Source of the DNA: Madurella fahalii | Lineage: Eukaryota > Ascomycota > Sordariomycetes > Sordariales | Assembly: GCA_029876055.1 (NCBI GenBank) | Contig: CM056878.1 | Span: 4,216,001 to 4,280,000 of the forward strand | DNA length: 64,000 nucleotides | Direction of reading: 5' to 3' | Shown: positions 46,059-56,977 of the stretch, one piece after another | Position numbering within the stretch: the first letter of the stretch is position 1 | Layout of the letters: every line of letters starts with the position of its first letter | The notes under the pieces: model-generated | Seen by the model: only the letters and a program-made list of their open reading frames with translations | Database searches by the model: none | Told to the model about the DNA's origin: nothing | Translations under genes and position numbers: made by a program

Positions 46059-47524
46059 ATGTCGAATCAGCAGGTACCGGCCACCGAATCCGAGGCCGAG
46101 CCAGCGGCCCCGGTAGCGCCCGAGACGGACGAGGGGGACCCCAGCGTCTTGCCGGCACAGGACCGGCCTCAACCGGAGGACGTGCGCAAGGCCCTTGTGT
46201 ACCCACCAATTCCCAACTGACCAAGTTTTTGGCTCTGTAGCAGCGCAACGACGATGACGATGACCCCCACTCGTTATATGGTGACGATGATATCAGCAGC
46301 ACCGCCTCTCTGACCGCATCTATCCTCGAGTACAGGACGATCAATGGCAGGACCTACCACAGCAATTTCGGCGATGCCGAGTACTGGTATGCCTTCAAGG
46401 CCCCTAAAATGAGTGTCTACGACAGAGAAACTGATCGATTGACAGGGGCGCCAACGATGAAGCCCAAAATGAATCTCTTGACATCATGTTGGTCAAACCT
46501 GACATTCATGGCCGCCGACCGTTGCTGACCGTCTTCGCCAGCCACCATGTCCTGACTCTCCTGCTTGACGGCGAGCTCTGCAAGGCACCTATAAGTAGCA
46601 ATGTCCAGGTACGATACCCCCCCCCCCCCCCGCTCGTTGACCATCTACTTATCATGATCCAGAAAGTACTTGACGTTGGCACCGGCACTGGTCTCTGGGC
46701 AATGTACGTCCCAAGTGGAAATTTAAACCTCACACCAGCAGATACTCACACACATGCAGCGATTTTGGCGACAAGTACCCGAACGCTGAAGTCATCGGGA
46801 CCGACCTATCGCCCATCCAGCCCAGCTGGGTCCCTCCAAACGTGATATTGTAAGCTTCCCGGTTCACTGCACAGATGGCCTCCATACTAACGTCTCCTTA
46901 GCCAAATTGACGACTGCACACAGGAATGGACATTCGCGGAGAATTCCTTCGATTTCGTACATATACGCTGGCTGTTCGGAAGCATCAAGGACTGGGACGC
47001 CCTCTATTGTCAGGCGTACCGCGCCCTCAAGCCTGGCGGCTGGATCGAAAGCCACGAGGCCTCGGTCAACTTCCGGAGCGACGACGGCTCTGTCAATGAT
47101 AAGACGGCCATGGGCCAATTCGGCAAGTTCTTTGCCGATGGAGGCAAGAAGATGGGCCGTTCCATGACCATTGTCGAGGACGGCGTCCAGCGCAAGGGCA
47201 TCGAAGCTGCTGGCTTCGTTAACATCAATGAGGAAGACTACAAGGCAAGTTTACTCCTAACTCGAGTCAATTTCTATCTAACCCCGGTCGCAGTCTCCAT
47301 TCGGTGACTGGCCTAAGGATCCAAAGATGAAGGAGATTGGAGGCTTCCAGCGCCTCGCCACCGCGAACGACACGGCAGGTTCAATGCTCTATTTAGGTAC
47401 TCTATTGGGCTGGGCTCCTGAGGAAGTCCAAGTCTATGCTGCCAACCTGCGTCGCGAGTTCCGCTCGCCGAACATTCACGCCTACTACATGCAGAAAATC
47501 GTATGGGCGCAGAAGCCTGAGTAG
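46059..47524 (+). CDS. LaeA-like SAM-dependent methyltransferase
   Basis: Class I methyltransferase of the fungal LaeA/UMTA type, often linked to control of secondary metabolism or to small-molecule methylation. Eight exons (46059-46196, 46241-46386, 46446-46487, 46542-46608, 46663-46703, 46760-46849, 46902-47244, 47294-47524) give 365 aa with all phases consistent. Visible: an acidic disordered N-terminus, SILEYRTINGRTYHS, an IMHH-type helix (IHHVLTLLLDGEL), the SAM motif I VLDVGTGTGLWAI at about 133-145, VIGTDLSPIQP, FDFVHIRWLFGSI, and ALKPGGWIE. The last intron (47245-47293) starts GCAAGT, a GC donor. Intron 4 carries a run of 15 C. No biosynthetic backbone gene is nearby, so the substrate is unknown. 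Confidence 0.9.
46617..46631 (+). repeat. Intronic C15 homopolymer
   Basis: Fifteen consecutive C inside intron 4 of the methyltransferase gene, between donor and branch region. Confidence 0.85.
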
Positions 47525-50330
47525 CCTGGTTTCCTCGAGCACAGGTGGATTCCGGCTAGGCCCTCACAGCCGGCGAGGTACCATGGAACGTCCCACTCAC
47601 GGGGGCGGCGGCACCGTGTTACCACCGTACGATTTCTAATAGCGTCACTATATAGAGTCTAAATTTGTCTGGCCGTTTCTATCAGGATCTAAAATTAGCT
47701 AAAGTTTATAGGCCCATCACGCCGTTTCTTCTTCGGATGTTCTAGGCATCTAAGTAGTTTTGGATATTTTCCCTATGCATAGAGCCGGTTTCTAGAGCTC
47801 GTCTTCTCGAGCTCATCTCCTGGAGCGCCATTTCCGAGACGCCTTTGGCCCGTTACACACAAGAACACCGCATCTTGTTGATAGGTCAATAGTAGAGTCC
47901 GAATTGGAACCTGAGCTGGGCGACCTCGGTTTGAGACGGACCCGGACATCGGCGCAACCTCTCCCAGATGCGACCAGGTTCTGCCATTTATCGACGCTTT
48001 GCTCCGTGGAGTATGATCCGCCTGTTCTACAAATGGTATACGGGAACAGGAAAGATCGCCATGATCAGTCTTCACTATGTCTGTCTGGAGATGATGGGTC
48101 CGGATCAGTCACGGTGATGGTGCGGAGCCGTAAATACTACTCCTGTTGCGTTTACTTTCTGTACAACATACCCTTTCGGAGCAACTCCGCCCTCTTACCT
48201 TCTGACAGCTTGCCGAAACGCACGAGTCCTTCGAAAGTAAACAACTCAGCTTTTTCTCCTTACCCAAGCACGGAAGCCAAGCCCAGGCGGCCAACTTCCG
48301 AGTCACCATTTTAAACGAAAGATACCTTAATTAGCCCAATACCACAATCCAGAGTTTTCTTCAGAATGGTACAAGCAGAAGTAGTTACGTTTAATATTGC
48401 GGCTTTCGCGGCCATGCTGTTTTCCTCGAGTTTAGTGCCAATAAGTTTATCGGCCGCACTGCGGTTTTTGCCTGTCATACCGGTCCGTCTAAGAGAGTAA
48501 TCGTTCTCGTCGCCGGCAAGGAATGGGAAAAGGTAGGCCTTTCACAACCGCGCTTAATTGCAGGACACTGCTAATGCACGCCAGCTGGCTGTTGCGCGGC
48601 TTCCCTGACGCGGGATTGCTCATCGCTGGCGAATGCTACATCTTTGGCGCTGCCATCTCCAACATCCTGGGCGCTTCACCCTCCGCCTACGTTTTCTACG
48701 AGAGGGGCAAGGCGATCTACTACGACAGGCTCCTTTTTTGCGGTGGTCGTGGAGCGGCGGTCGACGGGAATGTTGCCGGGCTGGTATTAGCTGTTCTCAG
48801 TACGAAGGTGAGGGTTACCGTCTGCACGTACATTTGCCAACGTGTTCTATCCCGGCTCTACATGGCCCCGTGGCGTCCCTGGCTAGCGTCTGTGCGCAAC
48901 CAAGACGATCAGACGATCACTCTGACACTGACTTACGGTTATACAGTTGTCCATCTCCGGAGCAACTAGGTGTTGTGAGAATGTGAAAGGTGCAGACTGT
49001 GAGAACGGGATTTGGTTAACCGCGGAGTGGCCAGCAACAGACCTAAAGGATTTGAAGGCAGAGATTAGGGTAGTTATTGGTGGGGTTCTTGAGCCCATCT
49101 GAAGTGAGGGAACTTGGGTGTCGGCACGTTAAACCGCTACGAACAAGAGAACCTAGCGAAATATTAGTTCCAAAGCTGCAGTTGGTGGATCATTTTTGGG
49201 GGCTTCGAAGCGCAGTTCTTGGATTCCTAGCCTCCTGGGAGCAAATTATTGTAATTACGCGTGAAATGAACCAAAGAGCCGTCAATGAGGGTCAGGCCGA
49301 CCGTTGAGAACTAGAAGGCCTTAAGATAACAAGCCAGCAGCGTTGTGGTGCCTCGATCCGGTCCAATAGATTTCTCCCATCCCCAGGCCAGCCGACTTTT
49401 TACCGGCCCTCAGACAAGGTAGAATACAGGAAAAAGCGGGTCACTAGGCCAAGTTAGCCCCTGTCTGAACTTCTGATGATCCTATCAGAGGGCCCAAGTG
49501 CCTAGGGAACAATTTTCCCCAATTCAATTAGGGCATAATTATATTCGCTACCGGTAGTGTCTCCATGGACCAACTCCTACGAGCGAGTTACAGCGAGAGC
49601 CGAGAAGGAGATCAATTGGACTGGTTCATACGGGCACGTGAAGCTGCGTTGATGTTTGAGCCAGGATTGCCATCCTCGGCCAACCAGCAGCCGCTTTCCT
49701 AATGCTTACAGCCACCAAAGAAGGGGGAAGATCCGTTGATGAGGGTTCAATAGCGTCTCAACTCAAGACGTCGGGTACAAACTCTCTTAGACTGTAATTC
49801 ACCCGAAGTAGGGCAATAAGGTAATTAGTACTTGACATATACGGAGGTAGCGGCTGATCCTCTTCTGACTGCCCTGTTAACGGAAGCCAAGCCACTTTAA
49901 TATTCCATGTCAACGTACAAATTCGAGATCCAAGTCGCATTATTATCATTAATCTGTGCCCAAGAGGCTAACAATCATTGCTACTTCGATTCCCGCGTTA
50001 TACATGCTTTTTCCATGATTTAAAGCGTTAAACAGGAGGTGGTACGCTCCCGGAAAGTATGGGTGAGATGAGTCGGTTCAGAGTACATCAATGACACGAG
50101 AAAATCTTGCAGTGCCCCTCCTAGCAAAATGCCAAGTTCGAGCGACCAGGCTCTATTGGCAGTATTCCCTTAGACAAGCCCCGGAGGGCGATGAGTCTTC
50201 CAGTTATGGTCAGTATCTCAATGCTGCGGTGTATACAGTAAGATTCGGATCCATTGGCAAGTTTATAGGTATCAAAACTACCTCCGTGACCCAACAGCCA
50301 ATCGCTACGGCTGGTGCCCACACCGGCATA
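47525..50330. other. Long intergenic region with orphan frames
   Basis: About 2.8 kb between the methyltransferase gene and the first tRNA-Asp. The only protein-like signal is at 48.4-48.97 kb, listed separately. The rest shows short ORFs and no repeats, and is moderately A/T-rich. Confidence 0.5.
48400..48969 (+). other. Unresolved orphan reading frames
   Basis: Two frames look protein-like but do not join cleanly. One reads KFIGRTAVFACHTGPSKRV and IVLVAGKEWEK at about 48438-48530. The second (48523-48969) contains LLRGFPDAGLLIAGECYIFG and YVFYERGKAIYYD. A GTAGGC donor and TTGCAG acceptor would make an intron of about 31 nt, too short. It could be a degraded gene, a gene with an unseen exon, or chance. 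I recognise no family. Confidence 0.25.
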
Positions 50331-50417
50331 TCTTCCGTAGTATAGTGGTCAGTATGTGAGCTTGTCACCTAACAGCTGACTTCGCTCGAGACCCGGGTTC
50401 AATTCCCGGCGGGAGAG
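50331..50417 (+). tRNA. tRNA-Asp (GTC) with 15-nt intron
   Basis: Acceptor arms TCTTCCG/CGGGAGA with discriminator G, A-box TAGTATAGTGG, anticodon stem TGAGC/GCTCG, anticodon GTC at 50364-50366, and B-box GGGTTCAATTCC. The loop is broken by an intron at 50368-50382, one base 3' of the anticodon. A near-identical gene lies at 55525. Confidence 0.92.
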
Positions 50418-50419
50418 TC

Positions 50420-50424
50420 TTTTT
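50420..50424 (+). terminator. Pol III terminator of tRNA-Asp
   Basis: A T5 run three bases after the tRNA 3' end. Confidence 0.8.
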
Positions 50425-50951
50425 GCTCTCATTGGAAAAGAGATATGTCCAGTCCGACAGGGATCTTCGAGTTATCTTTACACTTTTTTACTTCCTGCAT
50501 AGAGAGCTAGGTATGCACTACTTTTTAATCCCCACAAACAGCCTATTCCAGATCTATCTTTTCCACCGGGCCGCTAAAAGATGATGCGGACAGCAGACAG
50601 CGGACATATGTTAGTTAATTATGTACCTTAGTCGGCTCCGCTCGGAAATCGGCGGTGGGCGTCGGAATGGCCCGCCCATGTGAGCCGTTGCAAGTTCCAG
50701 ATGGGCTGCTGCGTAGGGGCGGGACCCGCTGTTTGCCGCTCCGGTTTGGGCGCAGACCTTCCTCATTAGGGAGCTAGCCACGGGCCAAGTAACTGAAATT
50801 GTAGTGGGTATTCCGCATAAAAGACTTGAGCAAACAGTCGCCACATCCTCGAGACCGCAATTTTTCAACCCTTTCAAGACCTGATGAATCCCCCGATTTG
50901 ATCTTCAACTTCAGCAGGAAGCCCGGGAATGCCAAATCACACATTGCCACA
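50425..50951. other. Intergenic region
   Basis: About 0.5 kb between tRNA-Asp and the oxygenase gene, presumably the latter's promoter and leader. An in-frame extension upstream of 50952 lacks an ATG. Nothing else seen. Confidence 0.5.
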
Positions 50952-52287
50952 ATGTCGGCACCTCAAGAATTGTCGATGGACCTACCTGTCGTCGATCTCG
51001 ACGTCTTCCTCAACCAGTCGCACAACTCACCCGAAGTCAAAGCCGAATGCGTCAAGGCGGCCAACGCTTTGATCACATATGGCGCGCTGGTGCTACACGA
51101 TTCTCGCGTCTCTGAGGAGGACAACACCACATTCCTCGACCTACTTGAGGACTATTTTGCGCAACCGGAGGAGGACTTGAAGAAAGACGAGCGGCCCGAG
51201 CTCAGCTACCAGATCGGTGTGACATTGGAGAACACGGAAAAGCCAAAGTGCGCCGTCGACGAACCATGCCTACGCGTGATTGAGCGGCTTGCACCCTCGG
51301 AGCGACCGCTAGACATTTCAGCGCACCACCCTGATCCGAAGTGCAGGTTCTTCTGGCGGATGGTCGAGGCCCCGCCTTACGAGACGCAGTTCCCGGGGCT
51401 CAATGCCGACAACATCACACCTGAGGCACCCCACATCAAGGAGCGCTGGGGTCCAGTGATGAATCAATGGGGCACCTCCATGAAAAATGCGTGAGTTTGT
51501 CCAGATGCCCAAGGTTGGTTGCTTAACGACTGATTGTCGAATAACAGTGTTGAAGGCCTCACCCAAATGACGGCCGTTGGCTTGGGGCTGCCCACAGATA
51601 CATTCAAGGATGCAGGCAGATATGGGTACGTTTGTTCCAGGGCGCCTCTCTTCTCATTCTGTGCAGATCCTTACCATCGTCAATACATCGCAGACCCCAT
51701 CTTCTTGCGCCCACTGCGTCGGACCTCAAAAAGTATGGTGAGAAGGACACAATCCTTGCCGGTTTCCACACCGACCTCAACTTCTTGACCATCCACGGCC
51801 GCTCTCGCTACCCGGGCCTTCACATCTGGGCGCGAAACACTGGCAAGCGCATTCCCGTTAGGATTCCCCCGGGCAACTACTTGTTGGTCCAAGCTGGTAA
51901 GCAGCTCGAGTATATCACAGGGGGTCTTATCAAGGCAGGTTACCATGAGGTGGTTGTGAACGAGAAGACGGTCCAGGTGATTGAGGACCGTAAGACGCGG
52001 TTTCCCGATCGCCCCCTGATTCGCATCTCGTCCACCTTCTTCTGGCATCTTTCGTCCGATTATGATCTAGCGCCGATTCCCGCGCTCGCAGCCGAGGCAC
52101 AGCGCGTCCGAGCAGAGCAGTTCAACCACGGCAAGGACGAAGGCGAGGAGGTGTCGTACCCTCCTATCAAAGTTGGCGAGCAGGTTTCAAAGTACGTTAT
52201 TTATCACGGTGCCTCCTCCTCTGGCGCAACATCCCAACTAATACCGATATGTGTAGCGAGCTCAAGCACATAGCCCTGATGGCATGA
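50952..52287 (+). CDS. 2-oxoglutarate/Fe(II)-dependent dioxygenase
   Basis: Non-haem iron oxygenase of the isopenicillin N synthase-like superfamily, using 2-oxoglutarate and O2 to hydroxylate or desaturate a small molecule. Exons 50952-51490, 51548-51625, 51694-52191 and 52257-52287 give 381 aa. Visible: an N-terminal DIOX_N-like start (LPVVDLDVFLNQS), the metal ligands His231/Asp233 in GFHTDLNFLTIH, distal His290 in AGYHEVVV, and the 2-oxoglutarate-binding RxS at 316-318 (LIRISSTFFW). The last exon adds only ten residues (ELKHIALMA plus the split codon). Plausible roles are in secondary metabolism or catabolism; no partner genes are adjacent. Confidence 0.9.
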
Positions 52288-53480
52288 AGACGCCTCACGC
52301 CATTCCAACGTCTTATGCCGCAACGGTCGATTGTTAGGTTCTCGCAGACTCGCTTGGTGATATTAGGCGAGGCTATTGGCGGCAGGTTTAGGTGAAACCT
52401 CCTCATGGAGAGCTGGCTATAAAATTGGCGTCAACCGAACGATCAAGTGCCAGATCAGACACAGAGTTTACAAGCGAGAACATGACATATGAAACGATGA
52501 TGGCGATTTCCCGCACACCGTGTCCATATACCATTATAGCAAGTTCATTTAATGCTTTTGCACGTCAACGATAACAAGGATGACATTCGATTTACTATCT
52601 CTATGTGTAACAACCGGAACCGGCCGATGTTGGAGGTTCAACAATTCCTATGCCGCATTCTCAGTTTCTCCCGTCCCGTTGCTACATCGTCCTGCCAACG
52701 CTTTAGTAATTTGGTTAAGGTTGCTACACCATCGAACTCCGGCGCCCGGCACATGTGCATTCGGTGGGAGGGAGGGTGGGGGGAGGACATTCCCGCTGCC
52801 CCAGTGCGCCGGGCGAGCCCAAGGAGGAAGACCACTTTTGAGGGGCAAGAGCCACTGGAGTCTTTACAGACATTCAATCAGGAACTTACCGATATCTACA
52901 AGCAAGAGGGCATTGTCCTCTGGCATCCAGGGCAGGTCCACCTGAGGTGAGACAAATATGCTGCCTAAACTCTCCAACGTTTAAATTCCAGGGACATACA
53001 TAGGGCCCTAGCTAGAGAGAAGCCTGCTGTACGCCATTGAGAACCCGGGCGCGTTGGACGTGGGGGTATTCCTGTCATTTGACCCAGTTATCCACTGGAC
53101 GGGGATCACACCTTGCTCCGGCGAATTTGCAGAGTATAATACCTTAGATAATTACAGTGCAATCTGTCTGGCCACACACGCAAATGCCCGGACGCTGGCT
53201 CCCACGAACTGTCCAGAGCCGCCATCGCACACTGCCCGTAACTCAATTAAACATGCCGCAGTAATACGTGCACTACGCCTGGCATCTGCAATGGGGTTTT
53301 CAAAACCGATGACAACGTTGATTCAATGCAGTGGCGGAAATACCACCAAACAATTAGTTACCCGCTGATTTTCTAGTTTGCCCTACTGAGTCATCCTGCT
53401 GCAAGGGCTTCAGCGGGGGAAGCAGTGTGCCGATTCGGACCAGAAGAGAAGCCTCTCGGCAAACAAGACAAGGACCCCAA
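52288..53480. other. Intergenic region
   Basis: About 1.2 kb between two plus-strand genes. The ORF 52552-52950 (132 codons) shows no domain, and its overlapping frames are equally open. No RNA gene seen. Confidence 0.5.
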
Positions 53481-54713
53481 ATGATGAGTCTCCTCAAAAA
53501 CGCGATAATCCTCTCCCGCGAAGATGCGCAACTACCCCGTATCATCAAGATCCTTCATCCTGATTACCCCGCAGCCGAAAACACGCTTCTTCATCTACGC
53601 GCCCTCGACAACGGCGGAATCGACTATGACACCGCCCTGGCCGTCTGCAGCATCGTCACGGGTAATACCTGCACAGGTTTCTTCGCCACCCGCGAGGCCG
53701 GCACACAAAGACTCGAACGCATTGTACCACCTAGCGATAGCATCCTCCGCGAGAATGCGTACTTTTTCCAGTTGCCTGATGACGATGTCTTAGAACGTCC
53801 CTACCCGGTGATTCCTCGCTTCGAGGACTGGACATTCCCACACGATGCCATGCCGCCACCTTGGAGAGAGCTTAGCCGCCAGGCACAAGGGGGAATGTCA
53901 TGTCGCGTTACCGATTGTATGTGGGGAGTGGAGAAAGCTCACCTCATCCCGCTCACCGCACAGAATTGGTGGGATCGAGAGGAGCTCCAGCAGTGCGTCC
54001 TAACCACCAACCCTGCCAACCTAGGTACGCCTATATCTTATAGTTGGTCTTTATCTAGGTACATTGTGCTAGACCGATTCAGCCAAAGTGACATCGACGT
54101 CAACGATAACATAATACCTCTTCGATCAGACATTCATACAGTCTTTGATGACAAGGTCTTTGCCATCGTTCCCAAGCGAGATCAAAGGTCTGGGCAAGAA
54201 GCCCCAGGGGAGTTGTCGCTCGTCACGCACATCATCAATCCCATCTTGGACAATTACTTCAACCTTTATTACCATAATCGGAAGCTGCTTCCACTGAAAT
54301 GCAGTATCGAGTGCCTTTTCGCGCGTTTCACTTGCACTATCTTCTCCCCCGGTGTGATCGGCGTCTTTCTGAAAAAGTGTATTACTAGTCGACGTCTTCT
54401 GGTTTACGACCCTGGCACGGGTACCTCGACCGTCGAAAGTCGCAACCGCGAACAAGCCCAAGCGCTGCTTGCCGCGTCACGGTCCCGAAGCGCAAGTCCT
54501 AGGAAGAGGCCAGCGTTGGAGGCGGTTGGGAATGTCGTGAGCGTTTTGGAGGATGGCCAGCCTTATGATATCGAGGATGAAAGTCAGGCGGACAGCGGAT
54601 TCATGGAGAGGAGCCCAAGCAGAGGCCGATCGAAGAAGAGGCAGTGGGCGACTGACCAACAAGAACAGGCCTGGGCCGTTCAGAAGAGAGGGAAGCTGGG
54701 GGCCAATGGGTGA
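53481..54713 (+). CDS. HNH-nuclease-like domain protein
   Basis: A fungal HNH-type protein of 410 aa. The centre carries CRVTDCMWGVEKAHLIPL, NWWDREELQQ, DINVN-like VNDNIIPLRSDIHTVFDD; the HLIP histidine, the Asn and the SDIH histidine are placed as in HNH_2-type domains, which bind metal and may cut DNA. In fungi these proteins are numerous and uncharacterised. An N-terminal about 150-residue region and a basic, Ser/Arg-rich C-terminal tail (SRSRSASPRKRP) flank the domain. The ATG at 53481 is used; an earlier in-frame GTG is not. A 48-nt in-frame GT..AG segment (54025-54072) could be an intron, leaving NPANLDRFSQSDIDVND; reading through also keeps the frame. Confidence 0.75.
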   Translation: MMSLLKNAIILSREDAQLPRIIKILHPDYPAAENTLLHLRALDNGGIDYDTALAVCSIVTGNTCTGFFATREAGTQRLERIVPPSDSILRENAYFFQLPDDDVLERPYPVIPRFEDWTFPHDAMPPPWRELSRQAQGGMSCRVTDCMWGVEKAHLIPLTAQNWWDREELQQCVLTTNPANLGTPISYSWSLSRYIVLDRFSQSDIDVNDNIIPLRSDIHTVFDDKVFAIVPKRDQRSGQEAPGELSLVTHIINPILDNYFNLYYHNRKLLPLKCSIECLFARFTCTIFSPGVIGVFLKKCITSRRLLVYDPGTGTSTVESRNREQAQALLAASRSRSASPRKRPALEAVGNVVSVLEDGQPYDIEDESQADSGFMERSPSRGRSKKRQWATDQQEQAWAVQKRGKLGANG

Positions 54714-55524
54714 GGAAAGAACCCTGTTGAAGGGATACTATATTTTCTTTTAATTATCGCGGTAACAGAAAACCCACTCGAATTAAAAGACTCGTAACCT
54801 GTGTTTCGCAGGTGATGTCATGTCACATGTCCGCAAATTGCACAAACATGCAGCTGGTGCATTGTCGGCGTGTTTCTGATGGAGTTGATGTAGTTAGATA
54901 AGGTACTGTTAGCACGTACGTTAATGTATTTCGCGGGACAAGACGTTCGAGCTGAATATCCTTTTAACTTCCTCGCCCAGGTCGCCAAAGGTAACCTGAA
55001 CTCGCCCATCAGTAAGCTAAATTGTTCTCCATTCTTCTTGCAGTCCTGTCTCTTGTCTAATCCATCACGTCCTCACCAATGTTCTTATTTTCCTTTTCTC
55101 TTGCTTGCCATGTTGCAGCACGAGGTCCAGCGCCTAATAGAAAGGGTTGTTATTAATGGCCGAGAGGGGCTCATTACAGACTATCTAAGGCAATCGTCTA
55201 CGGTTAAACCTGCAGCCCTGGGTAGGCAAATTAGCCGCCACTATTATGAGAGACGCCAAACTGAGCCCCGTGAGAACCGGAAAAGCTAAATGGCTGTCTT
55301 ACGAAGTTTAATATTATGAATGCGGCAAAGCCGACCAATATTATGGAGGAAGTCATTCTAATTCAATACCATACATTGATGTACCACTATGACGCCCAAT
55401 TTTATAGGACTAGAGCTGAGTTCAGGTTCCGTTCTTAGCACACTGGCACGCTACACATATAAACTCTGGCAAGAACCCACCTGCCAACCAACCAGTTTCT
55501 ACGGCAGGTGCCCACACCTGCAAA
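54714..55524. other. Intergenic region
   Basis: About 0.8 kb between the HNH-like gene and the second tRNA-Asp. A short plus-strand frame near 55110-55290 (MLQHEVQRLIERVVIN) has a helical look, but nothing identifies it as a gene. Confidence 0.45.
55499..55524 (+). repeat. Duplicated tRNA-Asp 5' flank
   Basis: These 26 bases match 50305-50330 at 23 positions, immediately upstream of the two tRNA-Asp genes, showing that flank and gene were copied together. Confidence 0.8.
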
Positions 55525-55604
55525 TCTTCCGTAGTATAGTGGTCAGTATGTGAGCTTGTCATCTAACAACGCTCGAGACCCGGGTTCAATTCCCGGCGGG
55601 AGAG
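55525..55604 (+). tRNA. tRNA-Asp (GTC) with 8-nt intron
   Basis: Same mature sequence as the tRNA at 50331, with anticodon GTC at 55558-55560, but the intron (55562-55569, TCTAACAA) is 8 nt rather than 15. Acceptor stem, A-box and B-box are intact and the discriminator is G. Confidence 0.92.
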
Positions 55605-55605
55605 A

Positions 55606-55610
55606 TTTTT
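55606..55610 (+). terminator. Pol III terminator of tRNA-Asp
   Basis: A T5 run two bases after the tRNA 3' end. Confidence 0.8.
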
Positions 55611-56977
55611 GGTGTAAATTTTGCGACCCCCTTTTTCTGCGATTCATCTTCATCTTTTTCTATCCAAAGTTTTCCATCAGCTTGCAGTTACATGGGCGTT
55701 GGTGGCTCAGGATCGAAATAATCTCGCTTATTTAATTATTAGCAGGTGACACCAACAAACCGAAGCATATCTACTCAAGAAGAACATAGCAGTATGCTTA
55801 GATATCAAGCTAGCTAATGGCCTTGATTCCCCAAACTCGTCAGTTCCTCGGCCTGCGTAGTACTGTTTAGCATCATTGCTGCTCTCGATGTCTAAGGCGG
55901 TTTGTATACATGCAGTTTGGATGCCTTGAGCAAACGGATATATACCGAGTGTAGCGTGCTCTTTCCACACTGAAACTACCAACTTGAATGGGCTATTTAA
56001 ACCCGTCGGTGCCCCATCCGGCCTCCCTGGACGATTCTCTGTTCCTTTCCAAGCATCCCTTGTTGTTTATCCGGATCTTTCCTAGCATGACGTTCCTGTC
56101 CATCTCCCTATTGTGAGCAGGCCCACATTGTAAGGGTGACGGTTATAGCCAGGTTATCATAGCTATCCATTACGAGGCATCTATCACGACTAGTAACCCC
56201 ATCCCCAGGAGAAGAACGAAGCCCTTGAAGCCAAATATCCTTTATCCAGCGATACAACGACGACGACAAGATGGAGTGGGTTACTAATTCGTTCGCCGTC
56301 ATCTAAGTGCAAATGAGGTCCCGACTAACGGAACTGGAAGCATTAAGTGCCAAGACCGTGGCAAAGAATTTCAGAACAAGTGAGTGCACTCCGGCTGTAG
56401 AATCCTCTTTACGCGCTCTTAGAACCCTACCAAACATGAAAGTCACGCAGAAAGCCCCACTACAATTCTAAATAATAATAATTACCGACATTATGGTACA
56501 GACTTTAACTCCCTTCATGCCACTCGTTCGTCGCTGTAATAACCGCCAGACTTCGTATCGAAATGTCAAGGACTTAAACGACAATGGTAAAAAGAGAAGC
56601 GCCGCTGGTCAGCTTATCGACTTCCTGCGGCCTGTCCTTGCCTGGTGGGTCAACCCCCTAGACACAACCCAAGCTACGGGCAAGATCACAAATGACAATA
56701 TTTGGGAGCGCTCAGCGAGCTTGTCAGTGCTAAGTTCGTCGGCGCAAACACCATTTCACTGCAGCGCCAATTACCGCAAGTCCAATTTCCGTTCTGGTTA
56801 GTTACATCACGTTAGGCAATTAGGTCTACTAGACTGGTTCAGAAATGTGCCCAAGATCAAAGATTACTCTCACTTTAAAACTTGCCACTACTACCTATCA
56901 TCAAATTCCCGCTACTTGCGTTCCAGGCCGCGTCAGTATCAGTGATTTATCCCTGCTATCTCGCTCGGAACAACGGC
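55611..56977. other. Intergenic region
   Basis: About 1.4 kb, A/T-rich, between tRNA-Asp and the 3' end of the kinase-fold gene. Small ORFs (for example 56493-56801) have no recognisable motifs. No RNA gene seen. Confidence 0.45.

Noticed and set aside
7828..54713. A biosynthetic gene cluster joining the GMC enzymes, regulator, methyltransferase and oxygenase
   Set aside because: The genes are tens of kilobases apart, interleaved with housekeeping genes, and there is no PKS, NRPS, terpene or RiPP precursor gene.
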